Shown: positions 63,973-64,000 of the stretch, in pieces
Numbering within the stretch: position 1 is the first letter of the stretch
How the letters are laid out: every line of letters begins with the position of its first letter
Assembly (NCBI RefSeq): GCF_019656055.1
Contig: NZ_BPKY01000001.1
Coordinates: forward strand, 124,001 to 188,000
Direction of reading: 5' to 3'
DNA from: Leuconostoc miyukkimchii
GTDB taxonomy: Bacteria > Bacillota > Bacilli > Lactobacillales > Lactobacillaceae
DNA: 64,000 bases
Notes under the pieces: generated by a model
Seen by the model: only the letters and a program-made list of their open reading frames with translations
Database searches by the model: none
What the model was told of the DNA's origin: nothing
Program-made: the position numbers and the translations under genes

Positions 63973-64000
63973 TTGACAAATCTTTGTAACCGTTTACAAT
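63973..64000 (+). promoter_or_regulatory. Divergent promoter with overlapping LacI-type operator/cre
   Basis: TTGACA (63973-63978), 16-base spacer, TACAAT (63995-64000), pointing out of the window. The spacer and -10 contain TTGTAACCGTTTACAA, a palindrome with a central CG pair typical of LacI-family operators, also matching the cre consensus at 13 of 14 positions. Likely bound by the neighbouring repressor, CcpA or both. Confidence 0.7.

Overview
The window looks like a chromosomal segment of a low-GC lactic acid bacterium of the Leuconostocaceae, most likely Leuconostoc. The basis is the AT-rich base composition, a complete D-alanylation (dlt) operon, a fused glutamate racemase/XTP pyrophosphatase gene, a fructose PTS operon, and a surface protein with both a KxYKxGKxW signal peptide and an LPxTG anchor. 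Family names come from recognising motifs in the translations; no database search was run.

Layout. 1-4.1 kb: end of rplS, a probable structured small RNA with C-rich loops, dinB under a LexA-type box, nrnA and a DEAD-box helicase. 4.1-6.2 kb (minus): an anchored hydrolase and an orphan PTS EIIC-like protein. 6.3-10.8 kb: dltXABCD, including the 46-residue dltX. 10.8-22.2 kb: housekeeping genes (yslB, murI-rdgB fusion, phosphodiesterase, ruvB, queA, ruvA, deoxynucleoside kinase, mscL, a pair of PH-domain membrane proteins, rpsP, 5'-nucleotidase). 22.3-26.0 kb: fruRKA with a promoter and cre site. 26-29.8 kb: an unknown membrane protein, ogt, and rimM-trmD with a duplicated trmD 3' end.

30.2-54.2 kb is a cell-envelope polymer region: a GT2 enzyme, rmlA, an odd nuclease/helicase-like gene, then a block of a WbaP-type priming transferase, a GT4 enzyme, a Stealth phosphotransferase, a TagH/TagG ABC exporter, three large TagF-like polymerases (one fused to a glycosyltransferase), a GT2 enzyme, TagD and a TagE-like glucosyltransferase, then rmlCBD. 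The dTDP-rhamnose genes (rmlA on one side, rmlCBD on the other) bracket a teichoic-acid-like phosphopolymer locus whose middle is visibly more AT-rich than its surroundings. The genes would activate glycerol phosphate (TagD), prime a lipid carrier with a sugar phosphate (WbaP), extend and polymerise (GT4, Stealth, TagF-like proteins), decorate (TagE-like, GT2) and export (TagGH).

54.2-64 kb: an AraC-type regulator divergent from a 2321-residue repeat-rich surface protein (20 tandem 81-residue repeats plus a diverged N-terminal copy), then a LacI-family regulator with a divergent promoter and operator at the window edge. At least three genes (dinB, rimM, lacI), and probably murI, have a -10 box six or seven bases before the start codon and no Shine-Dalgarno sequence, which suggests leaderless mRNAs. 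No tRNA, rRNA, CRISPR array or intact insertion sequence was seen.
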